From assembly GCF_000717025.1 (NCBI RefSeq), contig NZ_JNXG01000001.1:636548-700547 (forward strand): a stretch of DNA of 64,000 nt. Direction: 5' to 3'. Shown here piece after piece: positions 51,310-59,935 of the stretch. The notes below the pieces were generated by a model. That model searched no databases and had not been told where the DNA came from. It saw only the letters and a program-made list of their open reading frames with translations. Numbering within the stretch: the stretch's first letter is position 1; the number at the start of each line of letters is the position of its first letter. A program made the translations under genes and the position numbers. This stretch comes from Streptomyces atroolivaceus (lineage in GTDB: Bacteria; Actinomycetota; Actinomycetes; Streptomycetales; Streptomycetaceae).

Positions 51310-54300
51310 GTGCGGTACCTGATCCTGGGCGTCACCGAGGCGCGAGACGAGCACGGCGGCGTGCTGCACGTCGGCGGCGCGCGGCTGCGCACCCTGCTCG
51401 CCGCCCTCGCCCTGCGCGCGGGCCGCCCCGGCACCGTCGCCGCGCTCATCGGCGACGTATGGGGCGACGACCCCCCGCAGGACGCCCCCGCCGCCCTCCA
51501 GGCCCTCGTCGGCCGGCTGCGACGGGCGCTGGGCCGGGAAGCGGTCATCGGAACCCCGGGCGGTTACCGGCTCGACGCGGGCCCCGACGACGTCGACCTG
51601 TACGTCTTCGAGCGGCTCGCCCGGCGAGGTGCCGCCGAGCTCGACTCCGGCGGTCCCGAGGCCGCCGCCCGCACCCTTCGCACGGCCCTCGCGCTGTGGC
51701 GCGGCCCCGCGCTCGCGGATCTCCCGGGGGAGGGAAGCGCGCTCCAGGCCGAGGCCCACCGGCTCACCGCGCACCGGCAGCGCATCGAGGCAGACCTCCG
51801 GCGCGGGGCCACGGCCGGGCTCGTACCCGAACTCAGAGAACTCACCGCCGCCCACCCGTACCACGAGCCGCTGCACGCCCAACTGATCCGTGGGCTGCGG
51901 GCCGAGGGCCGGCAGGCCGACGCGCTCGTCGCGTACGAAGACGTTCGCCGGGCCCTCGCCGGCGGTCTGGGCACGGATCCGGGCCCGGAGCTCACCGCGC
52001 TCCACCGGGAGCTCCTGGACACCGGTGAGCACCCCGCACCGCTCTCCGGCGGCCCCCGTCCGGACGACGGCAACATCCGCCCCCGTCCGGCCGACGGCAA
52101 CATCCGCCCCCGGCTGACCTCCTTCGTAGGCCGCGAACCCGAACTCCGCCTCATCCGCTCCGACCTGTCCCGCTCCCGCCTCGTCACCCTCACGGGCCCC
52201 GGAGGCTCCGGAAAGACCAGGCTGGCCGAGGAGTCCGCAGCGGGCCAGGGGGCGTGGATCGCCGAACTCGCCCCGCTCGACGACCCGTCCGCCGTACCCG
52301 GAGCCGTGCTCTCCGCCCTCGGCCTGCGTGCGACAGCCCTCCTGCAGGGCGGGCGCGACGGGCAGTCCCCACCGGCGGACCCCACCGACCTGCTGGTCGA
52401 GCACCTCGCCCACCGGGCACGCCACGCCCCGTTCCTCCTGGTGCTCGACAACTGCGAGCACGTCATCGACGCGGCGGCGGCCCTCGCGGAGAACCTCCTC
52501 ACGCGATGCCCGCGGCTGCGGATCCTCGCCACCAGCCGGGAGCCCCTCGGCGTACCGGGTGAGGCCGTCCGCCCCCTCGGTCCCCTGCCGCCGGACCCCG
52601 CCCACCGTCTGTTCGCCGAGCGCGCCCGCGCCGTGCGGCCGGACTTCGAGGCGCAGGCGGAACCGGAGGCGCAGGCGGAACCGGCCGACGTCTCGCGGGC
52701 CGTCGCCGAGATCTGCAGCAGACTCGACGGGCTTCCGCTCGCCATCGAGCTGGCCGCCGCCCGGCTCCGCCTGCTCACCCCCCGACAGATCGCCGACCGG
52801 CTCGACGACCGCTTCCGGCTGCTCACCAGCGGCAGCCGCACCGCACTTCCCCGCCAGCAGACACTCCGGGCGGTGGTGGACTGGTCCTGGGACCTGCTGT
52901 CCCAGGACGAGCGGACCGTGCTGCGGCAGGTGTCCGTCTTCGCGGGCGGCTGGGATCTGGACGCCGCCGAAGCGGTGACCGGACCGGACGCCGCAGACCT
53001 GCTCGGCGCCCTGGTCGACAAGTCACTCGTGGTCGCCACCGCCCCGGACGGTACGGAGATGCGCTACCGCCTTCTGGAGACCATCCACGAATACGCCTCC
53101 GAGCGCGCCGCCGAGACCCCCGGCATCCGGGCGGCCGCTTCCGAGGCCCACACCGCCTACTTCACCGCTCTGGCCGAGGAGGCCGATCCACAGCTGCGCT
53201 CCGGCCGGCAACTGCCGTGGATCCGGCGCTTGGAAACGGATCTCGACAACATCCGTGCCGCCCTGCACCGCACGGCCCTCACCCGGCGCTCCGAGCAGGA
53301 GGCGCTGCGCCTGGTGCTCGCCATGGGATGGTTCTGGTGGCTGCGCAACTTCCGCGCCGAGGGCATGGCCTGGGCCGACCGCACCGTCGCCCTCGGCGAT
53401 GAACCGCAGGACCCGGACGACCCACGCTACTGGCCCCGGATGCGCGTGCACATGCTGCGCTTCTTCCTCGCCGCGGAGAGCTGTCCGACCGAGAACCTGC
53501 ACGAGGACGAGGAATTCCAGGCCCTGGTAGGACGGGTGAGCGAGGCCTTCGGCGCGTGCGGCCCGGAATCCGCCCGGTTCCCCGGACTGCTCTGGCCGAT
53601 GACCTCGTACATGCGCCGGGAGTACACGCCCGACGGGCACGCCGTCTTCGACGCGGCCGTGGCCCATACCCGGGCGAACGGCGGCGACTGGGAGTACGGG
53701 GTCACGCTGATGGCCCGCACCCACATGCTGGTGGACACCCCTCAGGGCATGGACGGCATCGACGAGGACATCGCCGAACTGCGCGCCCTGAGCCGTCGTG
53801 TCGGCGACCGCTACCTGCGTGCACAGGTGGCGAGCGCCGCCGCCGAGGCGGGAATGACGCGCGGGAGGTACGAGGAGGCGCGCGCCGCCTATCAGGAGGC
53901 GCTGGAGCTGGCCCGAGAGGTGGGCGCCCACGCGGAGGCGCCCTTCCTGCTCGCCCGCCTCGCCGAACTCTCCTACCGGGCCGGAGACCTGGACGCGGCG
54001 AGGAAGGGCCTGGACGAGGCGGAGGCCGAGACGGAGCGCCGGTACGTGCTGGACGCCCGCGCCTATGTGGACTTCCTGCGGGCTTCGATCGCACTGACGG
54101 CGGGCGACATCCCGCAGGCGCGCCGCCACGCCGACGGGGCGCTCGGCGACCGGCCCTACGGGACCCGGCCCCCGCAGTTCACGGCAGCGGTCCTGGGGGT
54201 CTCGGCGCGCATCAGCGTCTTCGAACCGTCCGGCGGACCCGCCGAGGGGCTGCGCGGGGTGGTCGAGGCGCTGCGTCTGGCCGTGACGTCCGGATGCGCC

Positions 54301-54582
54301 GACAACTTCACCGCCCATCTGGCTGAGTCCGCCGCGGTCGTCCTGCTGGAACTCGACCTCGCCGCGACCTCGGCCCGGGTCCTCGCGGCATCCGGGACGT
54401 GGAGGGCGAACGGCCCACGCTCCGCGGTGGAGGAGACAGAGGTGGCCGCGGCGGTGGAGCGGCTGCGCACGGAACTGGACCCCGGGCGGTACGAGGAGGA
54501 GAGCGCCCTGGGGCGCGGCCTGACACCGGATGAGGTCCTCGGGCTTCTGACCCGGACCGCCCGTGAGCTCAGCGGCAGCTGA
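51310..54582 (+). CDS. AfsR-like BTAD / NB-ARC transcriptional regulator
   Basis: 1090 residues. Domains in order: a winged helix without a long N-tail ('LRTLLAALALRAGRPGTVAALIGDVWGD'-type region, about 25-90), a BTAD helical domain (about 100-240, 'AYEDVRRALAGGLGTDPGPE'), an NB-ARC-like STAND ATPase (P-loop 'GPGGSGKTRLA' about 296-303; Walker B 'FLLVLDNCEHV'), and C-terminal TPR-like helices ('ALELAREVGAHAEAPF'). It is built like AfsR and the SARP family, which switch on secondary metabolism. GTG start, no ribosome site. Its end overlaps the convergent sigma-factor gene by 14 bases. Confidence 0.9.
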   Translation: MRYLILGVTEARDEHGGVLHVGGARLRTLLAALALRAGRPGTVAALIGDVWGDDPPQDAPAALQALVGRLRRALGREAVIGTPGGYRLDAGPDDVDLYVFERLARRGAAELDSGGPEAAARTLRTALALWRGPALADLPGEGSALQAEAHRLTAHRQRIEADLRRGATAGLVPELRELTAAHPYHEPLHAQLIRGLRAEGRQADALVAYEDVRRALAGGLGTDPGPELTALHRELLDTGEHPAPLSGGPRPDDGNIRPRPADGNIRPRLTSFVGREPELRLIRSDLSRSRLVTLTGPGGSGKTRLAEESAAGQGAWIAELAPLDDPSAVPGAVLSALGLRATALLQGGRDGQSPPADPTDLLVEHLAHRARHAPFLLVLDNCEHVIDAAAALAENLLTRCPRLRILATSREPLGVPGEAVRPLGPLPPDPAHRLFAERARAVRPDFEAQAEPEAQAEPADVSRAVAEICSRLDGLPLAIELAAARLRLLTPRQIADRLDDRFRLLTSGSRTALPRQQTLRAVVDWSWDLLSQDERTVLRQVSVFAGGWDLDAAEAVTGPDAADLLGALVDKSLVVATAPDGTEMRYRLLETIHEYASERAAETPGIRAAASEAHTAYFTALAEEADPQLRSGRQLPWIRRLETDLDNIRAALHRTALTRRSEQEALRLVLAMGWFWWLRNFRAEGMAWADRTVALGDEPQDPDDPRYWPRMRVHMLRFFLAAESCPTENLHEDEEFQALVGRVSEAFGACGPESARFPGLLWPMTSYMRREYTPDGHAVFDAAVAHTRANGGDWEYGVTLMARTHMLVDTPQGMDGIDEDIAELRALSRRVGDRYLRAQVASAAAEAGMTRGRYEEARAAYQEALELAREVGAHAEAPFLLARLAELSYRAGDLDAARKGLDEAEAETERRYVLDARAYVDFLRASIALTAGDIPQARRHADGALGDRPYGTRPPQFTAAVLGVSARISVFEPSGGPAEGLRGVVEALRLAVTSGCADNFTAHLAESAAVVLLELDLAATSARVLAASGTWRANGPRSAVEETEVAAAVERLRTELDPGRYEEESALGRGLTPDEVLGLLTRTARELSGS

Positions 54583-56659
54583 TGCGCGATTGCGCCCAGT
54601 CGGCCAGCGCTACCCCGCCGAGCGGTCCCGACGGTTCCACGACGAGCCGGATCGTCCGCAGGCCTCCGATGCCGACGCTCACGGGTACGGCCGGTTCACC
54701 GCCCCGCAGCACGGGGGACTGCCACAGCCTCGCCCCGTCACCGTCGTGGACGGAGAAACGCACGGCGCCGAGCCCCATGGTCAGGTCGTCGACCCCGGCC
54801 ATCGCGTCGTAGCGGGTGCACGTCCGGTTGAGCTGGACGGTGACCGACGAGCGGGAGGGGGCGGTCACGCCGTGGGCGTACGTCGTGGAGGCGATCGACA
54901 GTCCGTGGCGCTGCCAGAACACACCACTGCTCCGCCCGAGGAGGATCTCGGGGCCGGTGTGGTCTCCGGTGAGGGAGTAGGCCAGCTGGTTCACCTGGTA
55001 CACATCCGGCGCTGGTGGCGGTGGCGCCTTCGGGGCCGGCGGCGGGGTGGGCGTCGGCGGGGTGGGCTCGGGCGCGATGGGCTCGGGTGCGGGCTCGGCA
55101 GCCGTCGGTGTCGGCGTAGGTGCCGGCGTCGGTGGGGGACTCGGCGGCGGTACCGGGTCCGGGGCGGGCGGTGCCTCGGGCGCGGGGGAGACGGGCGGAG
55201 GCGGCGGCTGAGGGCTGGGCGTCGGCTCCGGCGGCGCGGGGGCGGCGGGTGCCGCGGCCGGCGGTCTGGCCACCGGCTTCGGCTCCGGCACCGGCCGGTC
55301 GTCACCTGCCAGGGCCCAGACGAGGCCGGCCGCGGCAGCCACGGCCACCGCCGCGGCGATCCCGGCCTTCAGCGGAGCGCCGAGCCCTTCCGACGCCGCG
55401 GCGCCGCCCGCCGTGCCTCCCCCGGAGGACGCGCCTCCCGTGGCCGCCGCGGCGGCTCCGGCTCCGGCGGCACCCGCCGCGCCACCGGCCACGATGCCTG
55501 CCGCCTTGACGGAGTAACCGGCTGCGAACCAGCCGATGACGGCGACCGGAAGCAGGGCCGGGATACCGGCGTTCACATGGTCCAGCTCCCCGGCTGCGAT
55601 CCGGCACTTCGCGCATTCGCCGAGATGCCTGCGCAGCCCGCGTTCCGCCCGGGTCCGCAGGCCGCCCCGGGCATGGGCGCCGAGCCGGTCGGCATACTGC
55701 GCGCAGTCGCCGCCGGTCGTCAGTGACTGGCTCACGTGGGCCTGCAGATAGGCCTGCTTGAGCCCCTCACGGGCCCGGACGGCCAGGACCGCCGTGGCAT
55801 TGGCCGTCAGGCCGAAGAGCGGGGCCACCTCGCTCGGTGACTCCTCCTCCACGGTGGTGTGCCACAACACGGCCTGCCAGCGCTCCGGCAGGCTGCGGAA
55901 CGCCTGCATCGCCATCGACCGGTCCGCCTCGTGCATGGCCAGCACATCCGCGCCGAGATCGAGGGTGTCGGCCTCCGACAGCTCGGCGGAACGAGTGGCC
56001 TGCGCGGCGAACACGGCGAAGTCGTCGACCAGATGCTCGCGCTTCGCGCTCCTGGTCCACGCGGCGGCGACATGCCGGACAGCCGTCATGAGGTAGGCCC
56101 GGACGGCTTCCTCCGGCCCCTTCCCGCCCCGCACCGCCTGCAGCGTCCGGGCGAACACCTCGGCCGTCAGGTCGTCGGCGGTGTGCGCGTCACGGCAGCA
56201 CGTACGGGCATAGCGGCGTACCGCTCCGGAGTGGCGCCGGAACAGCTCCTCGTACGCCTGGTCGTCGCCCGCGCGCATCCCCAGGACCAACTGTGCGTCG
56301 GAGGGCCCGAGATCGGCGGACCCCGCCCGTCCTTCGCGCTGCAGCGGGACCGCGTACGCGGCGCCGGTGCCCCCGCCGGGCTCCGGCCGCGCCTGGCCGG
56401 GGTCGGCCGCCGGCGGCCACGGACCGGGCAGGACGGTTCCGGCCTCGGCAGGGTCGTCCTGCCGCGCCTGCTCCGGACCGCCCTCGGCGGAGCCGTTCGG
56501 CTGCCCGGGCCCGGAACGGCCCGGCCGCGACAGCCGGCCCGGCGCAGGGCTCGGCCCCCCGGCGGCCGACGGGCGGGCGGCCGCGGCTTCCGTGCCCCTG
56601 CCACCCGTCCCCGCGGCGATACCGTCGGCCGGTTCTTCCTGCTGTGCGTCACCGCTCAT
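54569..56659 (-). CDS. Sigma factor fused to zinc finger, membrane helix and NPCBM-like module
   Basis: 696 residues from ATG 56659. Domains: disordered Pro/Gly/Ala start (1-120); sigma-70 region 2 (about 122-205, 'AYEELFRRHSGAVRRYARTC'); region 4 (about 245-305, 'SLPERWQAVLWHTTVEEESP'); anti-sigma-type zinc finger 'RRHLGECAKCRIAAGELDHV' (H345, C349, C352); hydrophobic stretches at about 367-385 and 431-451; a Pro/Glu/Thr stalk (455-560); and an external domain 'VTVQLNRTCTRYDAMAGVDD', 'RFSVHDGDGARLWQSP', 'LRLVVEP'-like, the pattern of an NPCBM carbohydrate-binding module. It resembles ECF groups with fused C-terminal extensions. It would be a membrane-tethered sigma factor that senses sugar or wall polymer outside. 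Confidence 0.88.
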   Translation of the reverse strand: MSGDAQQEEPADGIAAGTGGRGTEAAAARPSAAGGPSPAPGRLSRPGRSGPGQPNGSAEGGPEQARQDDPAEAGTVLPGPWPPAADPGQARPEPGGGTGAAYAVPLQREGRAGSADLGPSDAQLVLGMRAGDDQAYEELFRRHSGAVRRYARTCCRDAHTADDLTAEVFARTLQAVRGGKGPEEAVRAYLMTAVRHVAAAWTRSAKREHLVDDFAVFAAQATRSAELSEADTLDLGADVLAMHEADRSMAMQAFRSLPERWQAVLWHTTVEEESPSEVAPLFGLTANATAVLAVRAREGLKQAYLQAHVSQSLTTGGDCAQYADRLGAHARGGLRTRAERGLRRHLGECAKCRIAAGELDHVNAGIPALLPVAVIGWFAAGYSVKAAGIVAGGAAGAAGAGAAAAATGGASSGGGTAGGAAASEGLGAPLKAGIAAAVAVAAAAGLVWALAGDDRPVPEPKPVARPPAAAPAAPAPPEPTPSPQPPPPPVSPAPEAPPAPDPVPPPSPPPTPAPTPTPTAAEPAPEPIAPEPTPPTPTPPPAPKAPPPPAPDVYQVNQLAYSLTGDHTGPEILLGRSSGVFWQRHGLSIASTTYAHGVTAPSRSSVTVQLNRTCTRYDAMAGVDDLTMGLGAVRFSVHDGDGARLWQSPVLRGGEPAVPVSVGIGGLRTIRLVVEPSGPLGGVALADWAQSRISCR

Positions 56660-56927
56660 CGCGGAAGCCCCCGTATGCACCCTCGGACCCGAATACGGGG
56701 CCAGAGTGCCACAGAGCCCCGCCGCGACGGACTCCGAGCAGGGGCAACCACTCGTCCGGGGTGTCTTCCCCTGCCCTAGGGGCGTGACATCGCGCGCACG
56801 GGGAAGGAACAACGCCCCCTGCGGCCTTCGGACATCGAGCGGGCCCGGTCCGACAGGGACCGGCACGCTCCCGCGTCGGCGGGCCGCCCGGGAGCCGGGG
56901 GGCGAGCGTGCGTCCCGCCCGCGCCGG

Positions 56928-56981
56928 GCCGCCGGTGGCCGTGCTCCGCGCTGCGCCGCCGGTGGCCGTGCTCCGCGCTGT
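56928..56981. repeat. 27-bp tandem duplication downstream of atrA
   Basis: Two copies (56928-56954, 56955-56981) differing only at the last base. They sit in the otherwise featureless 56660-57031 gap between the atrA-like stop and the sigma-factor start, where the sigma promoter should also lie. Confidence 0.8.
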
Positions 56982-57031
56982 GCCGACGGCATCCGCGACG
57001 GTGCCGGCGCGGCGCACCCGCACCACGACGC

Positions 57032-57838
57032 CTACACCGGACGGGAGCGCAGACCCTCCAGCAGGATGTCCAACAGCCGGGCAGAGGCGGCGGCCTGATG
57101 AGCGGGGTCCGGCAGAGCCGGCGCCGCCGTGGCGATCACCAGCAGCACATCGGCCACCGTCACGTCGCCGCGCAGCTCCCCCGACTCACGGGCCCGGTCC
57201 ACCAGCCTGCCCACGACCTCGAGCAGCTCGGCCGCCCCCGGGCCGTCGTCGGGCACCTCGCCGTCGGCCGGGCGCCGGCCGGCCACAACGGGGCCGGGCT
57301 GGTCCGCACCCTGCCGCTGATGCGGGACGCGCGTCTCGCCGTCGGCCGCGCCGGGCAGCGCCGTGGCGTCCTGCTCCTGCGCCCCGACGCGCAGTACCTG
57401 CGGCGGCAGCAGCCGGCCCGCGCCCGAGGCCACCGACGTCCGCAGGAAACGGGAGAGCGCCGACCACGGCTCGTCCTCCTGGCCGAGAGCCGAGCGCGCC
57501 TGATCGGTCAGCCGCGCGGTCTCCTCCTCGGCTATTCGGCGCACCAGCACGTCCTTGCTCGGGAAACGCCGGTAGACCGTACCGACCCCGACCCGTGCAC
57601 GACGTGCCACGTCCTCCATCGGCGCGCCGTATCCCAACTCCCCGAACACCTCACGCGCCGCGCGCAGGACGTGTTCGAGATTGCGCTGTGCGTCCACGCG
57701 GAGCGGCGCCGAGCGGGCCGTGCTGCCCGTCGCGCCGGCTGCCGCGACCATTCCGACCGCCCCCATGGAGCCCAGCCGCCCGTGCTCGTCGGCAGAAGAG
57801 GTGACAGCGCTCGGCCCGTGCAAATCCTGAATGTGCAT
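57032..57838 (-). CDS. atrA: AtrA-like TetR-family regulator
   Basis: 268 residues. A 50-residue flexible start is followed by a TetR DNA-binding domain: 'RNLEHVLRAAREVFGELGYG', 'MEDVARRARVGVGTVYRRFP'. The C-terminal ligand domain has the insertion 'VLRVGAQEQDATALPGAADG'. By its long N-terminus and its position before the NADH dehydrogenase and PP2C genes, it corresponds to AtrA, which activates actII-ORF4 in S. coelicolor and strR in S. griseus. ATG 57838 has GGGGGA upstream. The assignment rests on memory of sequence and gene order. Confidence 0.85.
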   Translation of the reverse strand: MHIQDLHGPSAVTSSADEHGRLGSMGAVGMVAAAGATGSTARSAPLRVDAQRNLEHVLRAAREVFGELGYGAPMEDVARRARVGVGTVYRRFPSKDVLVRRIAEEETARLTDQARSALGQEDEPWSALSRFLRTSVASGAGRLLPPQVLRVGAQEQDATALPGAADGETRVPHQRQGADQPGPVVAGRRPADGEVPDDGPGAAELLEVVGRLVDRARESGELRGDVTVADVLLVIATAAPALPDPAHQAAASARLLDILLEGLRSRPV

Positions 57839-58177
57839 GACTTCCCCCGGTTATGACGTCTCCCCCCGGAGACTTCCCCGCCGTGTCAGCCGGCGTGCGG
57901 ACCTTCGTCCGAATCCGACACCCCGACGGGGTACGAACATAGTTGAGCCCGGGTCAATTCAGAAGGGGGTAGTTCCGCACGGAGCGCCCCCCGATCGGAG
58001 CAAGGACCGGTTGGACCCTGATTCGCCCCCCGCAAGCCCGCCCTCCTGGCGCATCTGACCTGCACAGCTCCGGGAACACGAGGGCGCCGTGGGCCGCGGG
58101 GTGATCCAAGTGCTCCGGTCACACAATTTGCCGGGCCTGTGGACAAACACCGGACTCCGGTGCGTCATGGGATGGTG
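57839..58177. other. Divergent atrA / NADH dehydrogenase promoter region
   Basis: 339 bases. It has an AT-richer patch near 57935-57965, but I find no convincing -10/-35 pair or palindrome. ATG and GTG codons at 58172, 58175 and 58178 compete as the start of the next gene. Confidence 0.35.
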
Positions 58178-59611
58178 ATGGCACCAGATTCCCGGGGGGC
58201 GTCCCCCGGCACCCGGCCAAGTGTGCGCATTCTCGTCGTCGGCGGAGGCTACGTCGGGATGTACACCGCGCTGCGTCTCCAGCGGAAGCTGCGGCAGAGA
58301 CTGAAGAGCGGCGAGGCCGAGATCGTGGTGGTCACGCCCGAGCCCTACATGACGTATCAGCCGTTCCTGCCCGAAGCCGCCGCCGGTTCGATCTCGCCGC
58401 GTCATGTCGTCGTTCCGCTGCGCAGGGTCCTGAAGGACTGCACCATCGTCATCGGTGAGGCGGAGCGCGTCGACCACGCCAAGCGCAGCGTGACCGTGAC
58501 GACGCTCGCCGCCGGCGACGACGGGACCGGGGCCCTGGAAATCCCCTACGACGAGATCGTCCTCGCGCCCGGATCCGTGTCGCGCACCCTGCCGGTCCCG
58601 GGCCTCGCAGACTTCGGCATCGGCTTCAAGACCGTCGAGGAAGCCATCGGCCTCCGCAACCACGTCATCGAACAGATGGACATCGCGTCCGCGACCAGGG
58701 ACCCCGCCATCCGCGACGCGGCCCTCACCTTCGTCTTCGTCGGCGGCGGATACGCGGGCGTCGAGGCGCTCGCGGAGCTGGAGGACATGGCCCGGTACAC
58801 CTCGCGGTACTACCACAACATCAAGCCCTCGGACCTGAGGTGGATCCTGGTGGAGGCGACCGGGCGGATCCTGCCCGAGGTCGGCGAGGCCATGGGCAAG
58901 TACGCCGTCAGGGAACTGCGGGGCCGCAACATCGACGTACGGCTCGACACCCGCCTGGACACCTGCGAGGGCCGGGTCGCCGTGCTGAGCGACGGCTCGC
59001 GCTTCCCGACCCGCACCCTGGTGTGGACCGCGGGAGTCAAACCCGCGCCGATCCTCGCCGCCACCGACCTTCCCCTCACCGAGCGCGGCCGGATCCGCTG
59101 CACCGCCACGCTCTCCGTCGACGGTACCGAGCACGCCTGGGCAGCCGGTGACGCGGCGGCGGTCCCGGATCTCACCTCGTCCGAGCCGGGCACCGAGACC
59201 GCACCGAACGCACAGCACGCCGTGCGCCAGGCGAAGGTCCTCGCGGACAACATCGTGGCCACCCTCGCGGGCCGGCCGGCCGAGGACTACCGGCACTCCT
59301 ACGCCGGCTCCGTCGCCTCACTCGGCCTGCACAAGGGCGTCGCCCATGTCTACGGGCGCAAGCTCAAGGGATATCCGGCCTGGCTGATGCACCGGGTCTA
59401 CCACCTCAGCCGCGTACCCACGTTCAACCGGAAGGCGCGTGTCCTTGCCGAGTGGACCCTGGCCGGACTCTTCAAACGGGAGATCGTCTCCCTGGGATCG
59501 CTCGAGCATCCGCGAGCCGAGTTCGCCCTCGCCGCGCGCGGACACGCACACCCGGGACCCCCGGACGACACCCCGCCGAAGGACGGCAGGCCACCGGAGA
59601 CGTCCGGCTGA
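58178..59611 (+). CDS. ndh: Type II NADH dehydrogenase (NDH-2)
   Basis: About 477 residues from ATG 58178; ATG 58172 or a GTG at 58139 are alternatives. Two Rossmann motifs: FAD site 'VRILVVGGGYVGMYTALRLQ' near the N-terminus and NADH site 'LTFVFVGGGYAGVEALAELE'. 'WAAGDAAAVPDL' is the second FAD contact. 'APNAQHAVRQAKVLADNI' is the quinone-side helix region of NDH-2. It passes electrons from NADH to menaquinone without pumping protons. The C-terminal amphipathic part anchors it to the membrane. Confidence 0.92.
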   Translation: MAPDSRGASPGTRPSVRILVVGGGYVGMYTALRLQRKLRQRLKSGEAEIVVVTPEPYMTYQPFLPEAAAGSISPRHVVVPLRRVLKDCTIVIGEAERVDHAKRSVTVTTLAAGDDGTGALEIPYDEIVLAPGSVSRTLPVPGLADFGIGFKTVEEAIGLRNHVIEQMDIASATRDPAIRDAALTFVFVGGGYAGVEALAELEDMARYTSRYYHNIKPSDLRWILVEATGRILPEVGEAMGKYAVRELRGRNIDVRLDTRLDTCEGRVAVLSDGSRFPTRTLVWTAGVKPAPILAATDLPLTERGRIRCTATLSVDGTEHAWAAGDAAAVPDLTSSEPGTETAPNAQHAVRQAKVLADNIVATLAGRPAEDYRHSYAGSVASLGLHKGVAHVYGRKLKGYPAWLMHRVYHLSRVPTFNRKARVLAEWTLAGLFKREIVSLGSLEHPRAEFALAARGHAHPGPPDDTPPKDGRPPETSG

Positions 59612-59700
59612 TCCGCAGTTCACGGCGCCTTGACACGCCCCTGGGACGGCCCGGATTCAGCGGTTGGACCCACTGCCGTACGGCAACTGTCAGTACGGTC

Positions 59701-59721
59701 GGTCACACTGGACGTGTGACC
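59701..59721. promoter_or_regulatory. Inverted repeat GGTCACAC / GTGTGACC
   Basis: A perfect 8-bp inverted repeat with a 5-base spacer in the 324-base gap before the PP2C sensor gene. The same gap has TTGACA at 59630-59635 with GGATTC 17 bases later, a possible promoter. The palindrome lies about 40 bases downstream of that promoter and looks like a repressor site. Confidence 0.5.
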
Positions 59722-59935
59722 ATAGGTGGGCTCGCACCTGCACAGAGTTACCCGGCGGGCAGTCACCTACAGTGACCGGCAGCGTCTACCACCAGCACGA
59801 AGAGGCCCGGCTGCGCGTCACCGGAAGCCCGGCCCCGACGCCCCTGCCCGGCATGAGCAGGGGACCGGCCACAGCACCCGCACAACAAGCAGCTCGCCCG
59901 AGCGGACCAGACCGACACACGAGGCCAGAAATTCC

